Assembly (NCBI GenBank): GCA_003246895.1
Contig: QKCL01000003.1
Location: 1-53,527, forward strand
DNA length: 53,527 bases
Direction: 5' to 3'
Source: Spirochaetota bacterium
GTDB taxonomy: Bacteria; Spirochaetota; UBA4802; UBA5550
Within the stretch, counting starts at the first letter, position 1, and every line of letters begins with the position of its first letter. A model generated the notes under the pieces. It saw only the letters and a program-made list of their open reading frames with translations, was not told where the DNA came from and did no database searches. A program made the translations under genes and the position numbers. Below are positions 24,605 through 32,035 of this stretch, in pieces.

Positions 24605-25314
24605 TTGAATCTCTCCTTCTTAATTTTGTCTAAAACTGAATTTATGTAAGTCATCTGTTCTCCGTCAAGTTCAGGAATATCGAGTTTCCCGTCTGCAGGG
24701 CGGAGACTTTTAAATGTTGTTTCAATAATATGGTTCAGTATTTTTGATTCCTTATCGGTATATATTTTCTCCTGCCATTCTCCACCGGATAAAATGAATT
24801 CAGCCTGTAGAACATCGCTGGAAAAGGTGAAAATATTCAGTATGAGAAGTTCGGGGCATGTTGTTTCAAAGACTCCCTCCTTCCGGCCTTTTTCAATTAT
24901 CCTTTTCATGGTCTCCATGTGGGGGATAAAATAGTTTCTGGCTATGTTCTTTATTTCATTGCTTTTGTCGATTATTGCCTTGGAAATAAGACGTTCAAGT
25001 TCATCATCAACAAAAAGAAGATGTGCATGTATGTGGAGATATAGATTTGCGTAGAGCTCAATTTCCGGCGTTACAAACCAGTTTTTTATCTCCTCACTTG
25101 CAGACATGACGATGCTGCTTTTTTTCTCTCCAATAAATTTTTCAAAAACCTGAAGGTACAGGTTCTCCTTGGACTTGTAGTGGTAGTGAAGAAGAGCCTG
25201 ATTTACTTCTGCGAGTGTGGCAATTGAGCTCATTCTCGCTCCGTTGTAACCTCTGTTTGCAAATTCATTTTTTGCTGCCAGAAGTATTTTTCTGCGGGTT
25301 TCACAGATGTTCAT
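24595..25314 (-). CDS. TetR-family transcriptional repressor
   Basis: 239 residues. The N-terminal helix-turn-helix reads RRKILLAAKNEFANRGYNGA...IATLAEVNQALLHYHYKSKENLY, the family signature; the C-terminal ligand domain is helical and unclassified. It is the first gene of tetR-tolC. A perfect 18-bp palindrome 25 bases upstream of its start overlaps the likely -10 region, which indicates autoregulation. A drug or envelope-stress ligand is likely given the adjacent TolC and RND genes, but that is inference. Confidence 0.9.
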   Translation of the reverse strand: MNICETRRKILLAAKNEFANRGYNGARMSSIATLAEVNQALLHYHYKSKENLYLQVFEKFIGEKKSSIVMSASEEIKNWFVTPEIELYANLYLHIHAHLLFVDDELERLISKAIIDKSNEIKNIARNYFIPHMETMKRIIEKGRKEGVFETTCPELLILNIFTFSSDVLQAEFILSGGEWQEKIYTDKESKILNHIIETTFKSLRPADGKLDIPELDGEQMTYINSVLDKIKKERFKCE

Positions 25315-25338
25315 TTTAGCTGCCTCTCATAGATGTTC

Positions 25339-25377
25339 TAATTAACCAGTTAATTAAAATGATGCATTCAGTGTCAA
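25339..25377 (-). promoter_or_regulatory. tetR promoter with palindromic TetR operator
   Basis: TAATTAAC-CA-GTTAATTA (25339-25356) is a perfect 8+2+8 palindrome, the usual size and form of a TetR-family operator. On the minus strand a perfect -35 box TTGACA (25377-25372) lies 15 bases upstream, so the operator covers the -10 position. No second exact copy was seen near the Usp or RND starts. Confidence 0.65.
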
Positions 25378-25677
25378 GTACTTATATAATAAAATTATGC
25401 GGGCTGTATTTAGAGAACAGAAGATGGAAAGATTTTTGGCAATTATAATTTTTCTATCTGGTTCAGTTGGAATCAGGGATTAACATTTTTTTATTACATT
25501 CTCAATAAAATTCATTGATGTATGGCATGATACTGATTTACTGGTTTTGTATAATCAAATTTATAAGAGGTTTGAAAACAGCACTGTATTGTTTTATCAG
25601 ATATAACTCTTTTTTACGAGATTTTTATTATAAAATAACATGAAAAGTGAATAAAAGTCGTATAACTGTAAAATATC

Positions 25678-25706
25678 TTGACTTAATGATTAATGAGGGC
25701 TATTTT
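25678..25706 (+). promoter_or_regulatory. Sigma70-type promoter of universal stress gene
   Basis: TTGACT (25678-25683), a 17-nt spacer and TATTTT (25701-25706). Transcription would start near 25713, about 48 bases before the ATG. Confidence 0.5.
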
Positions 25707-25760
25707 TAGTGTATCTATCTATATGTTTGATAATATTTTCATTTAACAGGGGTTTGGGAA

Positions 25761-26600
25761 ATGATCAAAAGAATACTTGTTCCATTGGATACGTCTGAAT
25801 ATTCGGAAGCTGCCGTAGATTATGCATGTGGCATAGCAAAGCAGCATGATTCAACATTAACAGGCATTGTGGTTCTCAATCTCTTTGGACTGAAGAAGTC
25901 CCTTGGAAGGCCCGGAGTCGGCGGTATTCATTACTACAAGAAGCTTGAGAGTTTCAAGATAAAGGAAGCCCAGGAGCATATTGAGACCCTGAAAAAGAAT
26001 TTTGCATCGAAATGCAAAAAAGAAGGTATTAAGTATACTATAGATGATGAGCAGGGCAGGCCGAGTTCATGGATTCTTGAAGACGGAAGATTTCATGACC
26101 TCATTGTAATAGGTATGAAAACACATTTCAGGCTTGGATCCGCGGCAGAGACAAATTCCTCCAGTGAAAGAATAATAGAAAGCAGTGTTACCCCTAAATA
26201 TCTTGTCCCGGCAAAGAAGGGGCTCAGGCAGAAGCATAATAAAGTTCTCATAATAATCGATGAGAGTCAGCCTTCAGGCAGGGCTCTTCAGAGATACTGT
26301 CAGGTGGGGCTTCCTGAGGCAACTGGAAAGGTCCGTGTAATAATGGCTTCCAAGAAGGAGAAGGAAGGCAGAGAATCCCTTGAAAGGGCAAAGGCTCTCC
26401 TTAATGCCCATAATTTTACAGATGTCGAAACGGTGTGGTGCCCCAATAAGCTTAAAGATGTCCTTCAGGACGAACAGGTTGACTGGGCGGACCTTATTGT
26501 AAAAGCCCCTAACCATGAAAGTGATCTTATTCATTTTAAATTCAGCAATCTCACAAAGTTTCTTATAAAACTCGAAAAAAAGCCCCTTTTCCTCGGATAG
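25761..26600 (+). CDS. Tandem universal stress protein (UspA family)
   Basis: 279 residues with two UspA-like halves. The first (residues 1-155) has MIKRILVPLDTSEYSEAAV and HDLIVIGMKTHFRLG, but the usual G-x2-G-x9-G-S/T nucleotide motif is only partly kept. The second (from NKVLIIIDESQPSGRALQ, about 165) is shorter and ends DLIVKAPNHESDLI, lacking the motif. It is probably a signalling or stress protein that does not bind ATP strongly. It lies between tetR-tolC and the RND pump gene. The stop codon is inside the terminator stem. Confidence 0.8.
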   Translation: MIKRILVPLDTSEYSEAAVDYACGIAKQHDSTLTGIVVLNLFGLKKSLGRPGVGGIHYYKKLESFKIKEAQEHIETLKKNFASKCKKEGIKYTIDDEQGRPSSWILEDGRFHDLIVIGMKTHFRLGSAAETNSSSERIIESSVTPKYLVPAKKGLRQKHNKVLIIIDESQPSGRALQRYCQVGLPEATGKVRVIMASKKEKEGRESLERAKALLNAHNFTDVETVWCPNKLKDVLQDEQVDWADLIVKAPNHESDLIHFKFSNLTKFLIKLEKKPLFLG

Positions 26601-26608
26601 GGGCTTTT
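26577..26608 (+). terminator. Rho-independent terminator overlapping usp stop
   Basis: AAAAGCCCC (26578-26586) pairs with GGGGCTTTT (26600-26608). The stem starts within the last codons of the universal stress gene. It separates that gene from the RND gene, which has its own promoter. Confidence 0.7.
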
Positions 26609-26630
26609 CTGTTGAAAAAGGATTGACGTG

Positions 26631-26658
26631 TTGAAATTATTTTAGAATATTGTAAAAT
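26631..26658 (+). promoter_or_regulatory. Promoter of RND pump gene
   Basis: TTGAAA (26631-26636), a 16-nt spacer and TAAAAT (26653-26658), about 20-25 bases upstream of the AAAGGGAG ribosome binding site. Confidence 0.45.
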
Positions 26659-26684
26659 GCTTAAATAACTAAAGGGAGTGCCTT

Positions 26685-29600
26685 ATGAACTGGACCGGAA
26701 AGCTGGCGCAGATATTTATCAGAAACGGGAACCTTTCCCTGCTTATTGTGATATCTGTTTTTATATGGGGAATATTCTCCTTTATTCTTACTCCGAAGCA
26801 GTATAATCCTAAAATTACCGCTCCTTCTTTTCAGGTGGTCATTAACTATCCCGGAGCCTCCAAGAATGAGGTCGTGGAGGAGGTTACAAAGCCCCTTGAA
26901 AGGGTACTGGCAAATATCCCGGGCATTGAGGATATATATTCAGTCTCATACGGCGGCGGCAGGGCAGTACTTAATGTGAATTTTTATGTAGGAGAGGATG
27001 TTGATTCCGCAAAGATTACTCTCGATGACAGGATCAGAAGCAACATGCATCTCATCCCCATGGGAATTGATAATCCTGTAATTGTATCAATCGATCCGGA
27101 GGATGTTCCGGTCATGACAGTTGCGCTTACCTCATCCGGCATGAATCCGGTTGAGTTAAGGAAATTTGCCTTCAGGCTCCGTGACAGGCTTGGAAATGTT
27201 CCGGGTACATCCACAATAGATGTTCTTGGAGGCAGGAGAAAGGGGCTTTATATAAATCTTGATCCCATGAAGCTTGCCAGCAGCGGTGTGGGTATTATGG
27301 ATATAGAGAATGCCCTTTCAAGAGATAACCTGTATCTGCCTTCGGGTAAGATCAGGGGCCGGGACAGGTATATCCCCCTTGAGGCGGAAAGCCTTATAAA
27401 AAAGCCTGAAGACCTTGAGAATAGTATAATAATATCCGGTGACTACGGTCAGATAAGGCTTAAGGAAATTGCCAGGGTAAAGGAAGAGGTTGAGGAAACA
27501 AACAGTTACATAAGGCATTTGACAAAGAGAAAGGGGTTGGCTGAAAAAACCGGCACTAATTCAGTCCTTATAAGTATTGCAAAACTAAACGGTGAGAATA
27601 TATCCGATGTAACAGACGCTGTCCGTAAAAAAATTGAAGAACTTAAAAAGGGCTTTATTCCGTCGAATGTCACGGCTGATGTAATAGTGGATGAAGGGCA
27701 GATTGCCCGCAATGAAATCATGGGCCTTGTTGTGAATCTTTTTACGGCAGTAGTTATTGTTGTCGTTATTCTGTTTCTGTTTCTTAACCGGAGAGCGGCG
27801 CTTCTTGTGGCTGTCTCAATTCCGTTGACCCTGGCTGTTGTATTCATTGTTGCTCTGCTTTCAGGAGAGAACGTAAACCGGATAACCCTCTTTGCACTGA
27901 TTCTTTCTCTGGGACTCCTTGTGGACAGTTCAACGGTAGTAATAGAAAATATAGTTCGCCATCTGAATAAGGACGGAGAGAGGAGAAGTAGATCGGGAAT
28001 TGTAATTAACGCTGTAAATGAAGTGGGGCCCGGCCTGTTCATGTCCACAGTCACAACAATTCTGGCCTTTGTGCCAATGGCTTTTGTCACCGGCATGATG
28101 GGGCCCTATATGGGGCCCATACCATTCTTTGTGCCGGTTGCTCTTGTTGCATCTCTCCTTATATCATTGACAATAAATCCATGGATGGCTGCGGTTCTCT
28201 TAAGGGAGGAGATTCATCATCATGCACGCAAAAAAGACAGAATAGCATACATTAAGGAAAAATTTGACTTCATTGGAAACAGAATAGTTGATTATTACGG
28301 TAACTATCTCCGACAGCTCATGAATGACAGGAAGAAACTCAGGAGGACAATGTCTGTAATTGCTGTTCTGGTTCTGGTTTCACTGTCTCTTCCTGTATTA
28401 AAACTGGTCAAATTCAGGATGCTGCCCAAGGCCGACAGGGAGCAGTTTTTTCTTTATATTGACATGCCGTCGGGGACATCTCTTGAAAAAACATTTGATG
28501 CTTCAGTTCTTTTTGAAAAGGAACTGTTAAAAAGTAAATATGTTGCTATGGTTCAGAGCTATGTGGGGACTCCGCCAGTCATGGATTTTAATGGGCTCTT
28601 CAGGAACGTATCTTCTCGACAGGAGCATAACCAGGCAACCATAAGGGTGGGGCTTGTTACGGCTGATAAGAGGAGTCTTAAGTCAGAGGAGATTGTGGAG
28701 AGACTGCGTCCAGTCCTTGAAGAGAAGGCTTTGAATTTCCCAGTCAGCAAGGGCCGTGTGAAACTGAAACTTGTAGAAGATCCTCCGGGGCCTCCTGTAC
28801 AGTCAACTATGCTTGTTAAAATTCAGGGGGAGAATGAGAGTCTTTTAAGACAGGTTGCAGAGGATCTCTTCCCGAAAATCAAGAAGATAGAAGGCATTGT
28901 TGATACTGACAGTTCCGTTGAGGAGGGAACTGAAACCATAAGAGTCAGGGTTAATCACGCCAGGGCCTTTATGAGCAGAATCAGTGCCAGGAGAATAGTC
29001 AAAAGCCTGAATACTGCATATTCAGGCGCTGTCATGGGGGTCTATCACAATGATGAAAATATTGAACAGGAATACATTACAATAAGATTTGACAGGCACT
29101 TCAGACAGGACCCATCGATACTCGACAGGATCTATCTCTATAATGACCTTCGTATCAGGATTAAACTGAAGGACCTTGTTACGGTTGAAAAAATTAAAAC
29201 ACCCTATAAACTTATGCGGGAAAACGGCAGAAATACCGTCTATTTTTACGGGGATATGTCGGGGCGTTCGGTTACCTATGCTGCTATAGATATTATTAAA
29301 CTGCTCTATGTCTACAGACTTCACGACGGCAAGGGGAAGCTTGAACATCTGTCTCTTTTCGGAGCAGACTATTCCGGTTCAGGCGGAGCCGGCATATCCG
29401 TTGCAATAGGCGGCGAATGGGAACTGACTCTTGAGGTTTTCAGGGATCTTGGCATTGCCATGATCATAGCTGTTCTGTTTATTTATGCTGTTCTTGTGGG
29501 ACAGTTCAGATCCTTCGGTGAACCGGTTCTTGTCATGTCTACAATACCTCTCGGTCTCATAGGAATAATGCCCGGTTTCATGATTCTTGGAGTTGCATCA

Positions 29601-29933
29601 GGGGTTTATTTTAATGCTACTTCCATGATCGGGTTTATTGCGCTGGCCGGAATCGCGGTTAACAATTCAATAATATTTCTGGAGTACCTTAAAAGTTTCA
29701 GGGGGAGAGGGGTTGATATTGTCGAGGCCATTTCTGATTCTGCGGTCACAAGGTTCAGACCCATTCTCCTTACTTCGGTAACAACAATCCTCGGTTCTCT
29801 GACTATTATCAATGATCCGGTTTGGGCCGGGCTGGCATATTCGCTGATTTTCGGGCTGGCGGTTTCGTCACTGCTGACCCTGGTAGTTTTTCCAGCGCTT
29901 TTTTTTATGATTTATGAAAAGAAGTGGGATTGA
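26685..29933 (+). CDS. RND-superfamily efflux transporter (AcrB-like, variant proton relay)
   Basis: 1082 residues, with the two-fold repeat of twelve membrane helices and two large periplasmic loops. YPGASKNEVVEEVTKPLE, SVSYGGGRAVLNVNF and PVALVASLLISLTINPWMAAVLL are typical HAE-type segments. In helix 4, AcrB's D407-D408 corresponds to D414-S415 (LLVDSSTVVIENI); in helix 10, AcrB's K940 corresponds to N993 (GIAVNNSI). Two of the three canonical relay residues therefore differ. No membrane-fusion (adaptor) gene is adjacent, although tolC and tetR lie 2 kb upstream on the other strand. Substrate unknown. Confidence 0.88.
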   Translation: MNWTGKLAQIFIRNGNLSLLIVISVFIWGIFSFILTPKQYNPKITAPSFQVVINYPGASKNEVVEEVTKPLERVLANIPGIEDIYSVSYGGGRAVLNVNFYVGEDVDSAKITLDDRIRSNMHLIPMGIDNPVIVSIDPEDVPVMTVALTSSGMNPVELRKFAFRLRDRLGNVPGTSTIDVLGGRRKGLYINLDPMKLASSGVGIMDIENALSRDNLYLPSGKIRGRDRYIPLEAESLIKKPEDLENSIIISGDYGQIRLKEIARVKEEVEETNSYIRHLTKRKGLAEKTGTNSVLISIAKLNGENISDVTDAVRKKIEELKKGFIPSNVTADVIVDEGQIARNEIMGLVVNLFTAVVIVVVILFLFLNRRAALLVAVSIPLTLAVVFIVALLSGENVNRITLFALILSLGLLVDSSTVVIENIVRHLNKDGERRSRSGIVINAVNEVGPGLFMSTVTTILAFVPMAFVTGMMGPYMGPIPFFVPVALVASLLISLTINPWMAAVLLREEIHHHARKKDRIAYIKEKFDFIGNRIVDYYGNYLRQLMNDRKKLRRTMSVIAVLVLVSLSLPVLKLVKFRMLPKADREQFFLYIDMPSGTSLEKTFDASVLFEKELLKSKYVAMVQSYVGTPPVMDFNGLFRNVSSRQEHNQATIRVGLVTADKRSLKSEEIVERLRPVLEEKALNFPVSKGRVKLKLVEDPPGPPVQSTMLVKIQGENESLLRQVAEDLFPKIKKIEGIVDTDSSVEEGTETIRVRVNHARAFMSRISARRIVKSLNTAYSGAVMGVYHNDENIEQEYITIRFDRHFRQDPSILDRIYLYNDLRIRIKLKDLVTVEKIKTPYKLMRENGRNTVYFYGDMSGRSVTYAAIDIIKLLYVYRLHDGKGKLEHLSLFGADYSGSGGAGISVAIGGEWELTLEVFRDLGIAMIIAVLFIYAVLVGQFRSFGEPVLVMSTIPLGLIGIMPGFMILGVASGVYFNATSMIGFIALAGIAVNNSIIFLEYLKSFRGRGVDIVEAISDSAVTRFRPILLTSVTTILGSLTIINDPVWAGLAYSLIFGLAVSSLLTLVVFPALFFMIYEKKWD

Positions 29934-29948
29934 TCGTTTTATGGGTAG

Positions 29949-29981
29949 AAAAAGGGAGGAATGCGGTATGCATTCCTCCCT
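29949..29981 (-). terminator. Terminator after OadA-like gene
   Basis: AGGGAGGAATGC (29953-29964) and GCATTCCTCCCT (29970-29981) form a 12-bp perfect stem with a 5-nt loop; the minus strand then runs TTTTT. It also lies 20 bases past the convergent RND stop. Confidence 0.7.
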
Positions 29982-30048
29982 GATATGATTTATTACAAAG
30001 TCTGATACTCTCAATGCAGGCAAAGGCAGCCTTCATTTGATGGAGATT

Positions 30049-31728
30049 TTATTTGATAACTGTTACAATTGTGTCTCTGCCCTTTACTTCAGTACCGGGT
30101 ACTGCCACAACAGTATCTATTGTGCAGTCAAATGGAGCAGAAACCTCAACGGGTTTTCCATTTTCCATTACGGTAATGAGGGTATCTCCGGTTTTGACTT
30201 TCATTCCAGTTACAACACTTATGCTTTTGACATTTCCAAAAGCTGATGTTTCAAGATCCATGGACCCTGCTGATTTAGTCTTTTCAGCTTTCTGTGAAGG
30301 CTCATCTGAAATTCCGTTTTTCCGTACGCCGATTGTGGCTTCTCCTTTCAGGAAGGCTATCCCCTTTTCTCCACATGTTGCTGCAATGAAGATGTTTTCA
30401 TCACTGTGGTCAGTGATGCCTGCATCGGTAAGCATTTTTTTCGCAGCAGGAATTCCTTTTTTGGGATTCTTGTCATTTATTTCAAGAGGAGTAAGGGTTG
30501 TCGGTTCAAGGCCAAGCTGCTTCGATGCGATCTTGACGATTTCCGGATCCGGTTTTACCGGAGTCTTTCCGAAATATCCCAGAACCATTTTCCCGTATCC
30601 ATCGGCAATTTTTTTCCATGGCCCCATCATGACATTTGTATAGGCCTGCTGAAAGTAGAACTGGGAGACAGGTGTTACGGAAGTTCCGAATCCTCCTCTC
30701 CTGACAACTTCACCCATAGCCTTGATTACTTCGGGGTATCTGTCCATGGTGTTATTATCACGCATCATCTGGGTATTAGCTGTGAGGGCTCCGCCGGGCA
30801 TTGGGGAGAATGGTATTGTCGGTTCAACAGCCTTTGATTCCGGCGGCAGGAAGTAGTCTTTCATGCAGTCCTTGAAAACTTCCTCGGCAATCTGAATTTT
30901 CTGTATATCAAGGTCCAGTTTGTATTCTGTTCCCCTTAGTGTATGCCACATTGTTATAACATCTGGCTGGCAGGTTCCTCCTGAGGCAGGAGCCATTGAA
31001 AGGTCAACTCCGTCAGCACCAGCACGAATTGCCGCTTCATAACATGCGGTCCCGGTGCCTGCTGTGTCATGTGTATGGAATCTTAGTTTGACTTCCTTCG
31101 GCAGCATTTTGCGTGCCTGCTGAATTGTGTCGAATACGGTTTTTGGAGTAGCTGTACCGGATGCATCCTTGAAACAGACTGAGTCGAAGTCAATTCCTGC
31201 ATCAAGGATCTGTTTAAGTGTATTGCAGTAGAATTCAGGAGTATGAACATTTTCTTTAATGTCCCAGAAAGGCGAGAGAGACATCATCGTTATCGCTACT
31301 TCCTGTTTCAGTCCGGCATCCTTAATGCATTTGCCGCTGTATATTAAATTCTCAACATCGTTGAGAGCATCAAAATTTCTGATTGTCGTCACTCCGTGCT
31401 TTTTAAAGAGTTTTGCATGGAGATTTATTATGTCGCTGCTCTGGGATTCAAGACCTACAACGTTTACTCCCCTTGCCAGAGTCTGGAGATTTGCATCGGG
31501 ACCTGCGGCCTGTCTGAATCTGTCCATCATGTCAAATGCATCTTCGTTGCAGTAAAAGTAGAGAGACTGAAATCTTGCTCCACCGCCTGACTCGAAGTAT
31601 CTGACGCCGGCATCTCTTGCTGCTTCAACTGCGGGCAGGAAGTCTTCAGTAAAAACTCTTGCACCGTATACTGATTGAAAACCGTCCCTGAAAGCCGTAA
31701 TCATTACATCTACACTTCTATTTGGCAC
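30049..31728 (-). CDS. Oxaloacetate decarboxylase alpha / carboxyltransferase 5S-type protein
   Basis: 559 residues. Residues ~5-300 form the carboxyltransferase TIM barrel: TAFRDGFQSVYGARV, the carbamyl-Lys segment VCFKDASGTATP, and metal-binding RFHTHDTAGTGTACYEAAIRAG. The conserved PYC/OADA domain follows (GGALTANTQ, TPVSQFYFQQAY). Residues ~490-559 are a biotinyl-like domain, but the attachment motif reads VMENGKPVE with Lys525, not EAMKM. No oadB, oadG or biotin ligase gene is near. It could be a decarboxylase subunit, pyruvate carboxylase B or a transcarboxylase 5S subunit. The start is GTG at 31728 with GGGGG about ten bases upstream; the ATG at 31704 has no site. Confidence 0.82.
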   Translation of the reverse strand: MPNRSVDVMITAFRDGFQSVYGARVFTEDFLPAVEAARDAGVRYFESGGGARFQSLYFYCNEDAFDMMDRFRQAAGPDANLQTLARGVNVVGLESQSSDIINLHAKLFKKHGVTTIRNFDALNDVENLIYSGKCIKDAGLKQEVAITMMSLSPFWDIKENVHTPEFYCNTLKQILDAGIDFDSVCFKDASGTATPKTVFDTIQQARKMLPKEVKLRFHTHDTAGTGTACYEAAIRAGADGVDLSMAPASGGTCQPDVITMWHTLRGTEYKLDLDIQKIQIAEEVFKDCMKDYFLPPESKAVEPTIPFSPMPGGALTANTQMMRDNNTMDRYPEVIKAMGEVVRRGGFGTSVTPVSQFYFQQAYTNVMMGPWKKIADGYGKMVLGYFGKTPVKPDPEIVKIASKQLGLEPTTLTPLEINDKNPKKGIPAAKKMLTDAGITDHSDENIFIAATCGEKGIAFLKGEATIGVRKNGISDEPSQKAEKTKSAGSMDLETSAFGNVKSISVVTGMKVKTGDTLITVMENGKPVEVSAPFDCTIDTVVAVPGTEVKGRDTIVTVIK

Positions 31729-32035
31729 TTTGGGTTTCCCCCTTAATATTTATAAATATTTGTTAATATAACTATTCACTAGAAAGAATGCTTTTTTTAT
31801 GTCAATAAAAAGTTCCGGCATTCATTTTATTTTACTTGAAAATTTATCTGTGTTATGCTTTTGCCACAGGTAGTATTTTTTTTGCAACAGTCTGTTCTAT
31901 GCTGCTCTCCATTTCCGCAGGGGTGATTTTGCATGCTCAATTAATTCCTTTTTATGTTTGACTTATTATAGCGATGAAGAGGCTATTACATATAGGTTAA
32001 ATTGTTATACTAGTTTTAAATCTACGGGAGCTGAT
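31729..32035. other. Divergent regulatory region
   Basis: 307 bases between the OadA-like gene (-) and the four-gene envelope operon (+). TTGACT at 31958-31963 could be a -35 box, but no good -10 lies 17 bases away; TATACT at 32006-32011 is a possible -10 without a matching -35. The 17 bases at 31951-31967 are identical to 43117-43133 upstream of the PPDK-like gene. No gene is supported here. Confidence 0.4.

Larger units (their letters stand above)
25315..25760. other. AT-rich divergent regulatory region
   Basis: 446 bases between tetR (-) and the universal stress gene (+). It holds the tetR operator-promoter at its left end and the usp promoter at its right end; the AT-rich middle (about 25380-25670) contains no frame worth calling and no clear further repeat. 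Confidence 0.45.
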
